NCBI RefSeq assembly: GCF_012910705.2
Contig: NZ_WTVG02000001.1
Location: 51,563-115,562 of the forward strand
DNA from: Aromatoleum anaerobium
GTDB taxonomy: Bacteria; Pseudomonadota; Gammaproteobacteria; Burkholderiales; Rhodocyclaceae
Direction of reading: 5' to 3'
DNA: 64,000 nt
Of the stretch, positions 7,662 through 16,454 are shown piece after piece. The position numbers and the translations under genes are program-made. The notes beneath the pieces were generated by a model. The model was not told where the DNA came from. It worked only from the letters and a program-made list of their open reading frames with translations, and did no database searches. Within the stretch, counting starts at the first letter, position 1; each line of letters starts with the position of its first letter.

Positions 7662-8584
7662 TCAAGGGGCGGCCACTTGGCCCGCCGTGATTTTCACCTG
7701 GGCGTCCTTTGCCCACTTCCTCGCGATGAAGGCCCGATGCACCAGCAACACCACATCGACCAGGGCGAAGCCCTCCGGAACGGCCGGAATGGTCGGCACT
7801 CGCCTCGGCGGTGGCCCCAGCTCGGCCACCCACGCCGGCACGGGCTCGGCGGCCCGCCGATCCCGATACTCGGACTCGATCATCTTCGGCTTCGGCTTGC
7901 CTTTCTGGAACTCGGCGAGGATCGCCGCCGCCACCTGGTCGACGCTACGGCCGGCGCGCAGTGAATCGTAGTGCGAGCGGTAGGCTGTTTCAGAGATAAA
8001 CGGCCGGTCCAAGTCCACCGCATGGAACTCGAAACTCACGTGGTTCGTGTCTATCCTCGAGCCGACCCGATCCGACACTTTTACAATGGCCCGCATGCCG
8101 TTCACCGCCACGACGAAAGCGCCCGACTGGCCTCACAAGGGCACCGCGCCGCGTGCAGCGCCCTTACTGCATCCGCCGCTACATCGAGTAGGGTGGCCGG
8201 ATCGCTCGGCATCGAGGCCGCAAGCCGCGCCGCGCGCTTGTCGCTATCCTCGCCCGAACTCGCGGTCGCGTCCTTCGCCTTTTTCTTCTCGCGCTGCCGG
8301 GCGCGCGCCGCAGCGCCGCCCTCGTCGGCCGCGCCGGTCGGCGCCGGATGCTCCACCAGGTAGGCGTCGACGCAACCCGGCTTGCCGAAGATGTCGCAAA
8401 ATTTCAAGCCGTCTACGACGCAGCACACCGGCAAGGGGTACTGCATCCAGTGTTCGGGTTCGGGGTAGGGGTGCAACAGCTCGCCGCAGTGGCGGCACCG
8501 CTCGACCTCGGGATTCTCCACGCTGCCGCTAAACAGTCTGCCCGCCATGACGGCACCATTGCGCCTGTTCGTTCGTTCGCTCAT
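7662..8584 (-). pseudogene. klcB: klcB-like gene, frameshifted
   Basis: The first part from ATG 8584 (MSERTNRRNGAVMAGRLFSG) has a cysteine-containing domain (CRHCGELL, PLPVCCVVDG, GKPGCVDAYL), then runs into a stop at 8102. The second part continues in another frame with AVNGMRAIVKVSDRVGSR and ends with VPEGFALVDVVLLVHRAFIA, the domain shared with KorA and TrbA. Loss of one base in a G run near 8120-8125 would explain the break. Position between klcA and korC agrees with IncP klcB. It could also be read as two genes, but the missing start for the second half argues for decay. Confidence 0.65.
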
Positions 8585-8625
8585 GTCGCCCCAAGCCCCG
8601 GCCTTGCGGCCGGGGCTGCCCCTCA

Positions 8626-9060
8626 TCAGTCAATAGCCCGGAAGATCAGGCCGGCCTCGGGGTGCGTCTTGGCGAAGTCGCGCAAGGCGTGGTAGTGGTC
8701 GGCCAGGGTGTCGCCGGCATCGGTCCCGTGGACCTCTGCCGCGAGTTGACCCACGGCGAACAGGGTCGCCACGATGCCGGCGGCGTCGGCCGACATTTCG
8801 CCGTTGAAGCCATTGCCGTCGACCGACAGGCGCATGCGCTTGTCGGTGGCCGGGGCCATGTAGAAACCGCCGTTGGTCAGCGTGTAGAAGCTCCAGAAGC
8901 CGCCGTTGTAGTCCTCTGACAAGGTATCGAGCCAGCCGAACACCAGGGACTCGCCGCGCATCATCAGGCGCGGGCCGAAGAAAGCGGGGAGGAAGGAAAG
9001 GCGGTCGCCTTCGGCAACCAGGTTGGCGGCAACAGGTGGCAGTGCGTGGGCTTCGATCAT
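8626..9060 (-). CDS. klcA: KlcA, ArdB-family antirestriction protein
   Basis: A 144-residue protein with the ArdB/KlcA signature RLSFLPAFFGPRLMMRGESL, then GGFWSFYTLTNGGFYMAPAT and SADAAGIVATLFAVGQLA. Proteins of this family protect incoming plasmid DNA from type I restriction. I place the start at ATG 9060 because CCGGAGAACTTCCG sits just upstream; the frame extends to 9090 without evidence. A perfect KorC operator at 9116-9132 lies upstream, as in IncP plasmids, where klcA is first in a KorC-controlled operon. Confidence 0.92.
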   Translation of the reverse strand: MIEAHALPPVAANLVAEGDRLSFLPAFFGPRLMMRGESLVFGWLDTLSEDYNGGFWSFYTLTNGGFYMAPATDKRMRLSVDGNGFNGEMSADAAGIVATLFAVGQLAAEVHGTDAGDTLADHYHALRDFAKTHPEAGLIFRAID

Positions 9061-9115
9061 CGGAAGTTCTCCGGTAAGTGACCTGGGCAAGATGCCCGGC
9101 CTTCAAATGTCATAC

Positions 9116-9132
9116 TAGGGCAATATGCCCTA
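9116..9132. promoter_or_regulatory. KorC operator upstream of klcA
   Basis: TAGGGCAATATGCCCTA, 55 bp upstream of the klcA start, at the spacing seen for the other two KorC operators. The 22-bp leader GACCTGGGCA..CCCGGCC follows at 9080-9101. Confidence 0.85.
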
Positions 9133-9194
9133 ACCGTCAAGTCCCTAGACGAAAAACCCGTCATTTCGCTGGGTTGCATGCGGTGTCCTGATGG

Positions 9195-9396
9195 TCAGCG
9201 CGTGTGTCGGATGTTGCAGTGCAGGCCCTCGCGCTGGCAATAGGCGATGATCGCGGCGCGCTCGGCAAGCCGATCCGTCGCGGCCTGGACCGACAGTAGC
9301 GCATTCATTTCCTGACGTTCAACCTCGGGCAGCCAGCGCAGCTCGTCCATTGTCGCGCACCAGGCGACGGGCGGCCCGATAGGCTCGGCGGTTCAT
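9195..9396 (-). pseudogene. small frameshifted gene between klcA and oriV
   Basis: Starts at ATG 9396 after a GAGGGG ribosome site and reads MNRRAYRAARRLVRDNG. The continuation ELRWLPEVERQEMNALLSVQ ... HCNIRHTR is in another frame and ends at TGA 9195-9197. The combined product would be about 67 residues, basic at the start and helical. I do not recognise a function. One indel near 9345 separates the halves, assuming they were one gene. Confidence 0.4.
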
Positions 9397-9900
9397 TGTG
9401 CGCCCCTCAGGTAGCCGCTGCCGGTGGTGCCCGGCCGGAGCTGCTTCTTGGCCCACGGCCGACCTCTTCCTTCCTTGGAGTCCAAACTTGCGTCCGCCGG
9501 GAAGCGACAGTGGTTGAGTTCGGCAAGGCGGCGTGGCGTGCATGGTTTGAATATCCGGGGAGTCCAGAGGGGCGGTAGCCCCTTTGGGCATAGCGCAGCG
9601 TAAGCGGACGAACTTTCTTCCAGGCGCTTGCGCCTGGAGCCAGACCAGAAGCGCCGGAGGCGCTCAATTTATCCGCTGGAGGGAGGTGCGGAGCTAGGCG
9701 GTTGAGTTGGCACGGCTTGGGGGATGCCGGGCGGGAAGCGCCGCAGGCGCGGGCGGAGCGCGTAGCGCGGAGGAGCCGGCGGGGGGCTTGCCCCCCAAGA
9801 GGCGGTGCTTTTTTTGGTTAAAAGCAGGTTAAAAACCGGTTAGCGCTCCATAGGAAAGGCTTTTCCTCTTGATACGTCAATGCCTTACGCGATAATGGCC
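9397..9900. other. non-coding region before oriV
   Basis: I see no credible gene. There are GC-rich short repeats and a strong hairpin GGGGGGCTTGCCCCCC (9781-9796), followed about 12 bp later by a T7 run (9808-9814), which could stop transcription entering the origin. Confidence 0.4.
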
Positions 9901-10317
9901 TAGGTCATCTGTCAAGCTTTCGTAGGTCATCTGTTACGGTTTTCTAGGCCATCTGTCACGCGAACAGCTCGAAACCAGGCTGTTTCGAGCGTAAACCGTA
10001 GGTCATCCGTCACAAAACGTAGGCCATCAGTCACGCTCGAGGCCTCGCTTGCGGTGGGCGACGCTTGACCTGACGACTTATCCACACTGGCAGCCGTGTT
10101 GGGCTGAAAACCCGTGACGCTTGACCTACGATCTGCGAAAACGCCGTAGCTCATCAGTCACGCACCGTAGGCCATCTGTCAAAAACACTGCTTGGCTGTG
10201 GATCAAATCGCCGCATCGTAGGTCATCAGTCACGCTTCCGGCCTCTGCCTGTGGACAACTCGTCCTCGATTTCGCGCAAAGGGCTTGGTTGCTAACCAGG
10301 TCGTGACGCTTGACCTA
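9901..10317. other. oriV: iteron-type replication origin (oriV)
   Basis: Contains about ten 16-bp iterons of the form TAGGYCANNNGTCACG plus one partial copy. Direct copies start at 9901, 9923, 9945, 9999, 10020, 10147, 10168 and 10219. Inverted copies lie at 10113-10128 and 10302-10317, with the partial one near 10059-10071. Read on the other strand the repeat is TGACGCTTGACCTA, which resembles the RK2 iteron TGACACTTGAGGGGC. A perfect DnaA box TTATCCACA is at 10078-10086, with related TGTGGA boxes near 10196 and 10250. It adjoins trfA, which should bind these repeats. Confidence 0.9.
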
Positions 10318-10380
10318 CGCCTCGTAAACGCCAAAGGGCGCTTGCGCGCCCTTTGTACCGTGCTTCGTTCGATGGTGGCT

Positions 10381-11238
10381 TTATTCACACGCGCAGCAGA
10401 TGAGATCGTCTTTGGACAGGTGTGCAGCCGCCGCAATTTTGGCTTCCTGAACCTCAGCACACGCTCTCCTGACCGTCTGCCGCCAGCTCGTGGCGCTGGA
10501 GTCCGTCGAGCCGCACATTTTCCGGAACTTCTCAAGCGCCAAGGGGTAAGGGTGCTTGTGGCTCTCGATGTAGTCGGCTAGGCGTCGTGCGACGGGCGAC
10601 AAATCGCGGTATACCTCCCATGAATGGCTCGTGAAGGTGTTGCCGGCAAACAGCACGATCAAGTTGGGGTCGATCCATACGCGGTACTGCGTCGGTTTGC
10701 CCTCGGCGTCGTTCACGGCACTGTAGTTCTGGATCAGCGAGATTGCGCCGCTCTTACCGTAAGCCTTGGTATTCAGCGCCATCACTTCGTTCGCCTTGAG
10801 CCGGGAAATGCACTCGCGGGCCTTGTCGTAATAGCGACCGTTCTTGTGCCAACCGACATCGCTCACCAAGTCCCTGACGGAGAACTCGAACGGCTCACCA
10901 AGCGGCACCCGCTGCCCGTAGTTGAGGATTTGCAGCCACACGATTTCGTCGTCCTCGGCGCGGAGCTCGATCCCGGTGTAAAGGATGGAAACGTGCTCGT
11001 TGTAGTGGAACAGCTTTTCGTGCATCAGCGTCTTGCGCGGCTCTCGCTTGTTCCTGGCCGTAAAGATGGATGAACGAGCATAGTCGTTGGGGATGTGGCG
11101 CAAGTCCTCGCGCTCGCCAATCGTTTCTGGAAACAGCAGATCAAGCTGAAACTGTTTCTCGCTCGGCTTGATACCTTTGCTGTTCAGGTACGCGTGGCGC
11201 TGCAGCTTCTCGATGCCGATCATTACCTCATTAGCCAT
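10381..11238 (-). CDS. trfA: TrfA, plasmid replication initiator
   Basis: A 285-residue homologue of IncP TrfA. Conserved blocks are NKREPRKTLMHEKLFHYNEH, TGIELRAEDDEIVWLQILNY, GWHKNGRYYDKARECISRLK, VLFAGNTFTSHSWEVYRDLS and ESHKHPYPLALEKFRKMCGS. These form the paired winged-helix domains that bind iterons and recruit DnaA/DnaB. It corresponds in size to the short TrfA form; I see no clear long-form N-terminus. The 300 bp upstream hold a weak TTG-started 60-residue frame (11231-11413) of unknown meaning, where RK2 has ssb. A KorA-type operator lies further upstream. Confidence 0.92.
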   Translation of the reverse strand: MANEVMIGIEKLQRHAYLNSKGIKPSEKQFQLDLLFPETIGEREDLRHIPNDYARSSIFTARNKREPRKTLMHEKLFHYNEHVSILYTGIELRAEDDEIVWLQILNYGQRVPLGEPFEFSVRDLVSDVGWHKNGRYYDKARECISRLKANEVMALNTKAYGKSGAISLIQNYSAVNDAEGKPTQYRVWIDPNLIVLFAGNTFTSHSWEVYRDLSPVARRLADYIESHKHPYPLALEKFRKMCGSTDSSATSWRQTVRRACAEVQEAKIAAAAHLSKDDLICCACE

Positions 11239-11458
11239 CGCCGCCCCCTATCGGTGTTGATTCGGCCGTAAAGCACCCAAACTCCTGGCATACAGCTTCG
11301 CCAGGCGGCGCACATGGTGCATTATCACTTGCCACGAGTGGCTCCACACGATAATCGGAATCGCTATGCCGCACGTCGGCATAGCGGGTAAGATTGCGGA
11401 CAAATTGAAACAATTTGTGACGCCTACCTAACGTTCGTGCTGGTGGTTATATTGGCAT

Positions 11459-11474
11459 AAGTATAGCTATACTT
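11459..11474. promoter_or_regulatory. KorA-type operator between trfA and trbA
   Basis: AAGTATAGCTATACTT, identical to the korA-promoter site and here extended to a 26-bp perfect palindrome (11454-11479). It sits between the divergent trfA and trbA genes, where IncP KorA controls the switch between replication and transfer functions. Confidence 0.8.
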
Positions 11475-11495
11475 ATGCCAACGGTCAAAGAAATT

Positions 11496-11508
11496 TTTAG
11501 CGGCTAAA
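11496..11508. promoter_or_regulatory. KorB operator between trfA and trbA
   Basis: Exact TTTAGCGGCTAAA, 31 bp upstream of the trbA start and 22 bp from the KorA-type operator. Confidence 0.85.
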
Positions 11509-11538
11509 ATCAAGAGCGCGCAGATAAGAGCTACAGCC

Positions 11539-11901
11539 TTGTACAACTATATTTTTTTCACAAACGTGCTGCGCGTCCTTGACGAGCTGCAAATGACAAA
11601 GCATGAGTTGGCCGACAAATCCGGCGTGTCCATCTCCTTCCTTTCCGACATCACCACGGGTAAGGGCAATCCTTCCTTGAAGGTGATGGAGGACATTGCC
11701 AAAGCATTGCAAACGCCCCTGCCGCTGTTGCTTGAATCGACTGACTTGGACAAGACCTCCCTTGAAGCCTTGGCTGGCGAGAAGGTGCCGAGCAGCCTGC
11801 CCCCCGGATATGAGCGGGTGGCGGCTGTCCTCCCTGAACACCAAGCATTCATCGTGAAGAAGTGGGCCGAGGCTACCCAGAAGAAGCTCAAGAAGGGGTA
11901 A
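11539..11901 (+). CDS. trbA: TrbA, repressor of transfer genes
   Basis: A 120-residue protein with a Cro/C1-type helix-turn-helix (ELQMTKHELADKSGVSISFL) and the C-terminal SLPPGYERVAAVLPEHQAFI domain shared with KorA. In IncP plasmids TrbA represses trb and tra promoters. The start is a TTG at 11539, since the first aligned residues (MYNYIFFTNVLRVLDELQ) begin there and no ATG is near. It is divergent from trfA and precedes trbB by 291 bp, a region with a KorB operator. Confidence 0.9.
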   Translation: MYNYIFFTNVLRVLDELQMTKHELADKSGVSISFLSDITTGKGNPSLKVMEDIAKALQTPLPLLLESTDLDKTSLEALAGEKVPSSLPPGYERVAAVLPEHQAFIVKKWAEATQKKLKKG

Positions 11902-11942
11902 CGCCAGGAAGGCAGGCCAGAACAAAAATTAGAAGACCGCGT

Positions 11943-11955
11943 TTTAGCGGCTAAA
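11943..11955. promoter_or_regulatory. KorB operator upstream of trbB
   Basis: Exact TTTAGCGGCTAAA in the trbA-trbB intergenic region, about 240 bp before trbB, fitting joint KorB/TrbA control of the trb promoter as in RK2. Confidence 0.8.
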
Positions 11956-12192
11956 GCTCGCCGGGGTGGCTCAACCCCCGGAACCGCACGCCCGCAGCAA
12001 ATCCCGCAGAAACACACGAAAAGTACCAGCATGGGCGCTTTGTCGTATTCCTGCTGCGTCTTTTCGTATTTATTTCGGATAATTCGTCAGAATTTGTTTC
12101 ATCAAGTCGTTTCTGTTGCATCGTAAATTATTCCGGTATACCGTTTATGAAGTGTTAGCTAAGAACAGCGACATTTCAAGCAGGCGGAACCG

Positions 12193-13152
12193 ATGAGCGA
12201 GCACAAAGAATCGATCAGCATAAAGGAGCGAGCGAAGCGGAAGCTCGAACGGGACATGGGACCAGAGCTCCTTGCTGCCCTGAACGACCCGAAGACCGTC
12301 GAAATCATGCTCAATGCCGACGGCAAGCTGTGGCAAGAAAAGCTGGGCGAACCGATGAAGTGCATCGGCTCGATGCGCGCGGCGCAGGCGCAGGCCATCA
12401 TCGAGACCATCGCCGGCTACCACGGCAAGGAAGTCACCCGCCAGAAACCGATCCTGGAAGGCGAATTGCCCCTAGACGGCTCGCGCTTCGCCGGCCAGCT
12501 CCCCCCGGTAGTCCCGGCGCCGACCTTCGCCATTCGTAAGAAGGCCGTCGCCATCTTCACCCTGGATCAGTACGTCGACAGCGGCGCCATGACGGCCGGG
12601 CAGCGTGATGTGCTTATCGAGGCAATCCGCGCGCACCGCAACATCCTCGTGATCGGCGGCACCGGCAGCGGCAAGACCACATTGGTGAACGCCATCATCA
12701 ACCAGATGGTGGTCAATGACCCGACCGAACGGGTTTTCATCATCGAGGACACCGGAGAAATCCAGTGCGCCGCCACGAACTACGTCCAGTACCACACCAG
12801 CATCGACGTGAACATGACCGCGCTGCTGAAAACCACCCTGCGTATGCGCCCCGACCGAATCCTGGTCGGGGAGGTACGCGGCCCCGAAGCCCTTGACCTG
12901 TTGATGGCTTGGAACACCGGTCACGAAGGAGGTGCCGCCACTCTGCATGCCAATAACGCGAAAGCCGGCCTGGATCGGCTCGCAATGCTCATCAGCATGC
13001 ACCCCGACTCCCCCAAACCTATCGAACCGCTCATCGGCGAGGCGGTTCATGTGGTCGTCCACATCGCCAGGTTCGAAGGCGGCCGCCGCGTTCAGGAAAT
13101 CCTCGAGGTTTCCGGGTTCGACGGCAGCCGCTACATCACCAAAGCCCTCTGA
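12193..13152 (+). CDS. trbB: TrbB, VirB11-type secretion ATPase
   Basis: A 319-residue cytoplasmic hexameric ATPase that powers the mating-pair-formation type IV secretion system. The Walker A motif GGTGSGKT is at residues 155-162, followed by the Asp box [10 protein letters not shown], Walker [20 protein letters not shown] and the His box [14 protein letters not shown]. Length and order match RP4 TrbB. The start ATG 12193 follows GGCGGAAC. It is first in an unbroken trbB-trbL operon. Confidence 0.95.
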   Translation: MSEHKESISIKERAKRKLERDMGPELLAALNDPKTVEIMLNADGKLWQEKLGEPMKCIGSMRAAQAQAIIETIAGYHGKEVTRQKPILEGELPLDGSRFAGQLPPVVPAPTFAIRKKAVAIFTLDQYVDSGAMTAGQRDVLIEAIRAHRNILVIGGTGSGKTTLVNAIINQMVVNDPTERVFIIEDTGEIQCAATNYVQYHTSIDVNMTALLKTTLRMRPDRILVGEVRGPEALDLLMAWNTGHEGGAATLHANNAKAGLDRLAMLISMHPDSPKPIEPLIGEAVHVVVHIARFEGGRRVQEILEVSGFDGSRYITKAL

Positions 13153-13165
13153 AGGAGTAACACCC

Positions 13166-13591
13166 ATGCAAATCGCACTGTCCTCGTTCCGCCTCGACCG
13201 CAACACCGTTTTCTACCTCGGTCTGCTCGCACTCCTGGCCTTTTTCCTGCTGGCTCCGCATACGGTCTTAGCGTCCGAAGGAACCGGCGGCTCGCTCCCC
13301 TATGAAAGCTGGCTGACAAACCTCCGCAACTCCGTCACCGGGCCGGTCGCGTTCACGCTGTCCCTGATCGGCATCGTCGTTGCCGGCGGCATCCTGATCT
13401 TCGGCGGCGAACTCAACGGCTTCTTCCGGACGCTGATCTTCATCGTCCTGGTCATGGCCCTGCTGGTCGGCGCGCAAAACATGATGAGCACCTTCTTCGG
13501 CCGTGGCGCGGAAATCGCGTCTGTGACCGATGACGCGCTCCAGCACGGCAAGCTGGCCGCCTCGCTGCTCTTCAACAAGCAGGCTGCATAA
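13166..13591 (+). CDS. trbC: TrbC, conjugative pilin precursor
   Basis: A 141-residue precursor with a long signal peptide and cleavage expected after HTVLAS. Two further hydrophobic segments, [20 protein letters not shown] and [15 protein letters not shown], form the helical hairpin of VirB2/TrbC pilins. In RP4 the mature pilin is cyclised by TraF. I choose ATG 13166 because it has GAAGGAG 9 bp upstream; the open frame starts earlier inside trbB. Confidence 0.92.
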   Translation: MQIALSSFRLDRNTVFYLGLLALLAFFLLAPHTVLASEGTGGSLPYESWLTNLRNSVTGPVAFTLSLIGIVVAGGILIFGGELNGFFRTLIFIVLVMALLVGAQNMMSTFFGRGAEIASVTDDALQHGKLAASLLFNKQAA

Positions 13592-13593
13592 AC

Positions 13594-13905
13594 ATGACCC
13601 TGCGCACGATCCCCATTCGTAGAGCCGGCAACCGAGAAAACCTGTTCATGGGCGGGGATCGTGAGCTGGTGATGTTCTCCGGTCTGCTGGCCGGGGCGCT
13701 GATTTTCAGCGCCCAAGAAGTGCGCGCAACGGTGTTCGGGATCGCCTTGTGGTTCGCGTCCCTCTTCGTGTTCCGACTGATGGCGAAGTCCGATCCGAAG
13801 ATGCGTCACGTTTACCTGCGGCACCGCCGCTACAAGGGCTATTACCCGGCGCGCTCGACGCCCTTCCGTGACAACACGACCAGCCAAGGGAAGCAATACA
13901 AATGA
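13594..13905 (+). CDS. trbD: TrbD, VirB3-like membrane component
   Basis: A 103-residue protein with a pair of hydrophobic segments (LVMFSGLLAGALIFSA and VFGIALWFASLFVFRL), followed by a basic tail HVYLRHRRYKGYYPARS. This is the VirB3/TrbD pattern. It starts two bases after trbC and overlaps trbE by four bases. It probably helps place TrbE at the inner membrane. Confidence 0.92.
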   Translation: MTLRTIPIRRAGNRENLFMGGDRELVMFSGLLAGALIFSAQEVRATVFGIALWFASLFVFRLMAKSDPKMRHVYLRHRRYKGYYPARSTPFRDNTTSQGKQYK

Positions 13906-16454
13906 TCCAGGCAATCGCAATCACCATTGCTGTCGTCGGGGCCGCCTTGTTGCTCATCCTGTTTGCCCGCATCCGTACGGTCGATGCCGAATTGCAGCTC
14001 AAGAAACATCGTTCCAAGGACGCGGGCCTGGCCGACTTGCTCAACTACGCCGCAGTGGTCGATGACGGGGTGATCGTGGGCAAGAACGGCTCCTTTATGG
14101 CCGCGTGGCTATATCGGGGGGATGACAACGCCAGCAGCACTGACGAGCAGCGCGAAATGGTGTCGTTCCGCATCAACCAGGCCCTTGCGGGGCTCGGCAG
14201 CGGATGGATGGTGCACGTCGACGCGGTGCGCCGGCCGGCGCCCAACTACTCGATAAAGGGAGTCTCGCATTTCCCTGATGCCGTCTCGGCCGCGATAGAC
14301 GAGGAACGGCGCCGGCTGTTCGAGGGCCAGGGCACGATGTACGAGGGCTATTTCGTGCTGACGCTCACCTGGTTCCCGCCGGTCCTGGCGCAACGCAAAT
14401 TCGTGGAACTGATGTTCGATGATGACGCGATCGCGCCGGACCACAAGGCCCGCACGATGGGCCTGATCGCGCAATTCAAGCGGGAAATCACGGTCATCGA
14501 AAACCGCCTGTCCTCGGCCGTCAATCTGACTCGAATGCGCGGCCAGAAGGTGGTCAATGAGGACGGCTCCACCGTCACGCATGACGACTTCCTGAGCTGG
14601 TTGCAGTTCTGCATCACCGGCCGCCATCACCCGGTTCTGCTGCCGAGCAATCCGATGTATCTGGATGCCGTGATCGGCGGTCAAGAGCTGTGGGGCGGGG
14701 TGGTGCCCAAGATCGGCCGCAACTTTGTCCAGGTGGTCGCCATCGAGGGCTTTCCCCTGGAGTCCACACCCGGCCTCTTGACGGCCCTGGGCGAGCTGCC
14801 GTGCGAATACCGCTGGTCGAGCCGTTTCATCTTCATGGACCAGCACGAGGCGGTGAAGCACCTGGACAAGTTCCGCAAGAAGTGGCGGCAGAAGGTGCGC
14901 GGGTTCTTCGATCAGGTCTTCAACACCAACACCGGGGCGGTCGATCAGGACGCGCTCTCGATGGTCGGCGATGCCGAAGCGGCGATTGCCGAAGTAAACA
15001 GCGGCCTGGTCGCGCAAGGCTATTACACGGGCGTCGTGGTGCTGATGAACGAGGATCGGGACAAGCTCGAAGAGTCGGCCCGCCTGGTCGAGAAGTCCAT
15101 CAACCGCCTGGGCTTCGCGGCACGCATCGAAACCATCAACACGCAAGATGCCTTCCTCGGCAGTCTGCCCGGTCATGGCGTCGAGAACGTGCGCCGGCCG
15201 CTCATCAACACGATGAACCTGGCCGACCTGTTGCCGACCTCATCCATCTGGACGGGAAACGCCGACGCCCCGTGCCCGCTCTATCCGCCGCTGTCGCCGG
15301 CCCTGATGCACTGCGTTACGCATGGAGCCACGCCGTTCCGCCTCAACCTCCATGTGCGCGACCTCGGCCACACGTTCATGTTCGGCCCGACCGGCGCCGG
15401 CAAGTCCACGCACTTGGCACTGATCGCCGCGCAGCTCCGGCGCTATGCCGGCATGACGATCTATGCCTTCGACAAAGGCATGTCCATGTACCCGCTGACC
15501 AAGGCGGTCGGTGGGCGGCACTTCTCGGTGGCGGCCGATGATGACCGCCTGGCCTTCTGCCCCCTCCAGTTCCTCGAGACAAAGGGGGATCGTGCCTGGG
15601 CGATGGAATGGATCGACACCATCCTGGCGTTGAACGGGGTGGAAACCACGCCGGCACAGCGCAACGAAATCGGCCACGCGATCATGAGCATGCAGCGCAG
15701 CGGCGCCCGCACGCTCTCCGAGTTCTCGGTGACGATCCAGGACGAGGCGATCCGCGAGGCGATCAGGCAGTACACGGTGGACGGCACGATGGGTCACCTG
15801 CTGGACGCCGAAGAAGATGGCTTGTCGCTCGCCGACTTCACCACGTTTGAAATCGAGGAACTGATGGACCTCGGCGAGAAGTACGCGCTGCCGGTCTTGC
15901 TGTACCTGTTCCGCCGCATCGAGCGCAGCCTGAAAGGCCAGCCCGCCGTCATCATCCTGGATGAAGCCTGGTTGATGCTCGGTCATCCGGCATTCCGCGC
16001 CAAGATCCGCGAATGGCTCAAGGTGCTGCGCAAGGCCAACTGCCTCGTGCTGATGGCGACGCAGAGCCTTTCCGACGCGGCGAACAGCGGCATCCTCGAC
16101 GTGATCGTGGAATCGACCGCAACCAAAATTTTCCTGCCGAACGTCTATGCCCGCGACGAGGACACGGCGGCCCTGTATCGCCGTATGGGCCTCAATGCGC
16201 GGCAAATCGAAATCCTGGCGACCGCCATTCCGAAACGACAGTACTACTACGTTTCCGAGAATGGCCGCCGCCTCTATGACCTCGCCCTGGGGCCGCTTGC
16301 CCTGGCCTTTGTCGGTTCCTCCGACAAGGATTCGGTTGCCACCATCAAGAGCCTTGAAGCCAAGTTCGGCGATGAATGGGTGCATGAGTGGCTGGCCGGG
16401 AAGGGCCTGAACCTCAATGACTACCTGGTCGATGACTACCTGGAGGCCGCATGA
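13902..16454 (+). CDS. trbE: TrbE, VirB4-type ATPase
   Basis: An 850-residue ATPase, the largest energising subunit of the transfer apparatus. There is an N-terminal membrane segment (AIAITIAVVGAALLLILF), a CagE/VirB4 N-domain, Walker A MFGPTGAGKSTHLA near residue 494 and Walker B VIILDEAWLMLGHPAF. Length agrees with RP4 TrbE (about 850). Overlaps with trbD and trbF at ATGA junctions indicate translational coupling. Confidence 0.95.
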   Translation: MIQAIAITIAVVGAALLLILFARIRTVDAELQLKKHRSKDAGLADLLNYAAVVDDGVIVGKNGSFMAAWLYRGDDNASSTDEQREMVSFRINQALAGLGSGWMVHVDAVRRPAPNYSIKGVSHFPDAVSAAIDEERRRLFEGQGTMYEGYFVLTLTWFPPVLAQRKFVELMFDDDAIAPDHKARTMGLIAQFKREITVIENRLSSAVNLTRMRGQKVVNEDGSTVTHDDFLSWLQFCITGRHHPVLLPSNPMYLDAVIGGQELWGGVVPKIGRNFVQVVAIEGFPLESTPGLLTALGELPCEYRWSSRFIFMDQHEAVKHLDKFRKKWRQKVRGFFDQVFNTNTGAVDQDALSMVGDAEAAIAEVNSGLVAQGYYTGVVVLMNEDRDKLEESARLVEKSINRLGFAARIETINTQDAFLGSLPGHGVENVRRPLINTMNLADLLPTSSIWTGNADAPCPLYPPLSPALMHCVTHGATPFRLNLHVRDLGHTFMFGPTGAGKSTHLALIAAQLRRYAGMTIYAFDKGMSMYPLTKAVGGRHFSVAADDDRLAFCPLQFLETKGDRAWAMEWIDTILALNGVETTPAQRNEIGHAIMSMQRSGARTLSEFSVTIQDEAIREAIRQYTVDGTMGHLLDAEEDGLSLADFTTFEIEELMDLGEKYALPVLLYLFRRIERSLKGQPAVIILDEAWLMLGHPAFRAKIREWLKVLRKANCLVLMATQSLSDAANSGILDVIVESTATKIFLPNVYARDEDTAALYRRMGLNARQIEILATAIPKRQYYYVSENGRRLYDLALGPLALAFVGSSDKDSVATIKSLEAKFGDEWVHEWLAGKGLNLNDYLVDDYLEAA

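Noticed and set aside
9901..10317. CRISPR-like array
   Set aside because: Repeats are 16 bp, irregularly spaced, in both orientations and next to trfA with a DnaA box, so they are replication iterons.
14109..16385. long minus-strand frames opposite trbE
   Set aside because: Shadows of trbE, which carries Walker motifs and operon overlaps on the plus strand.
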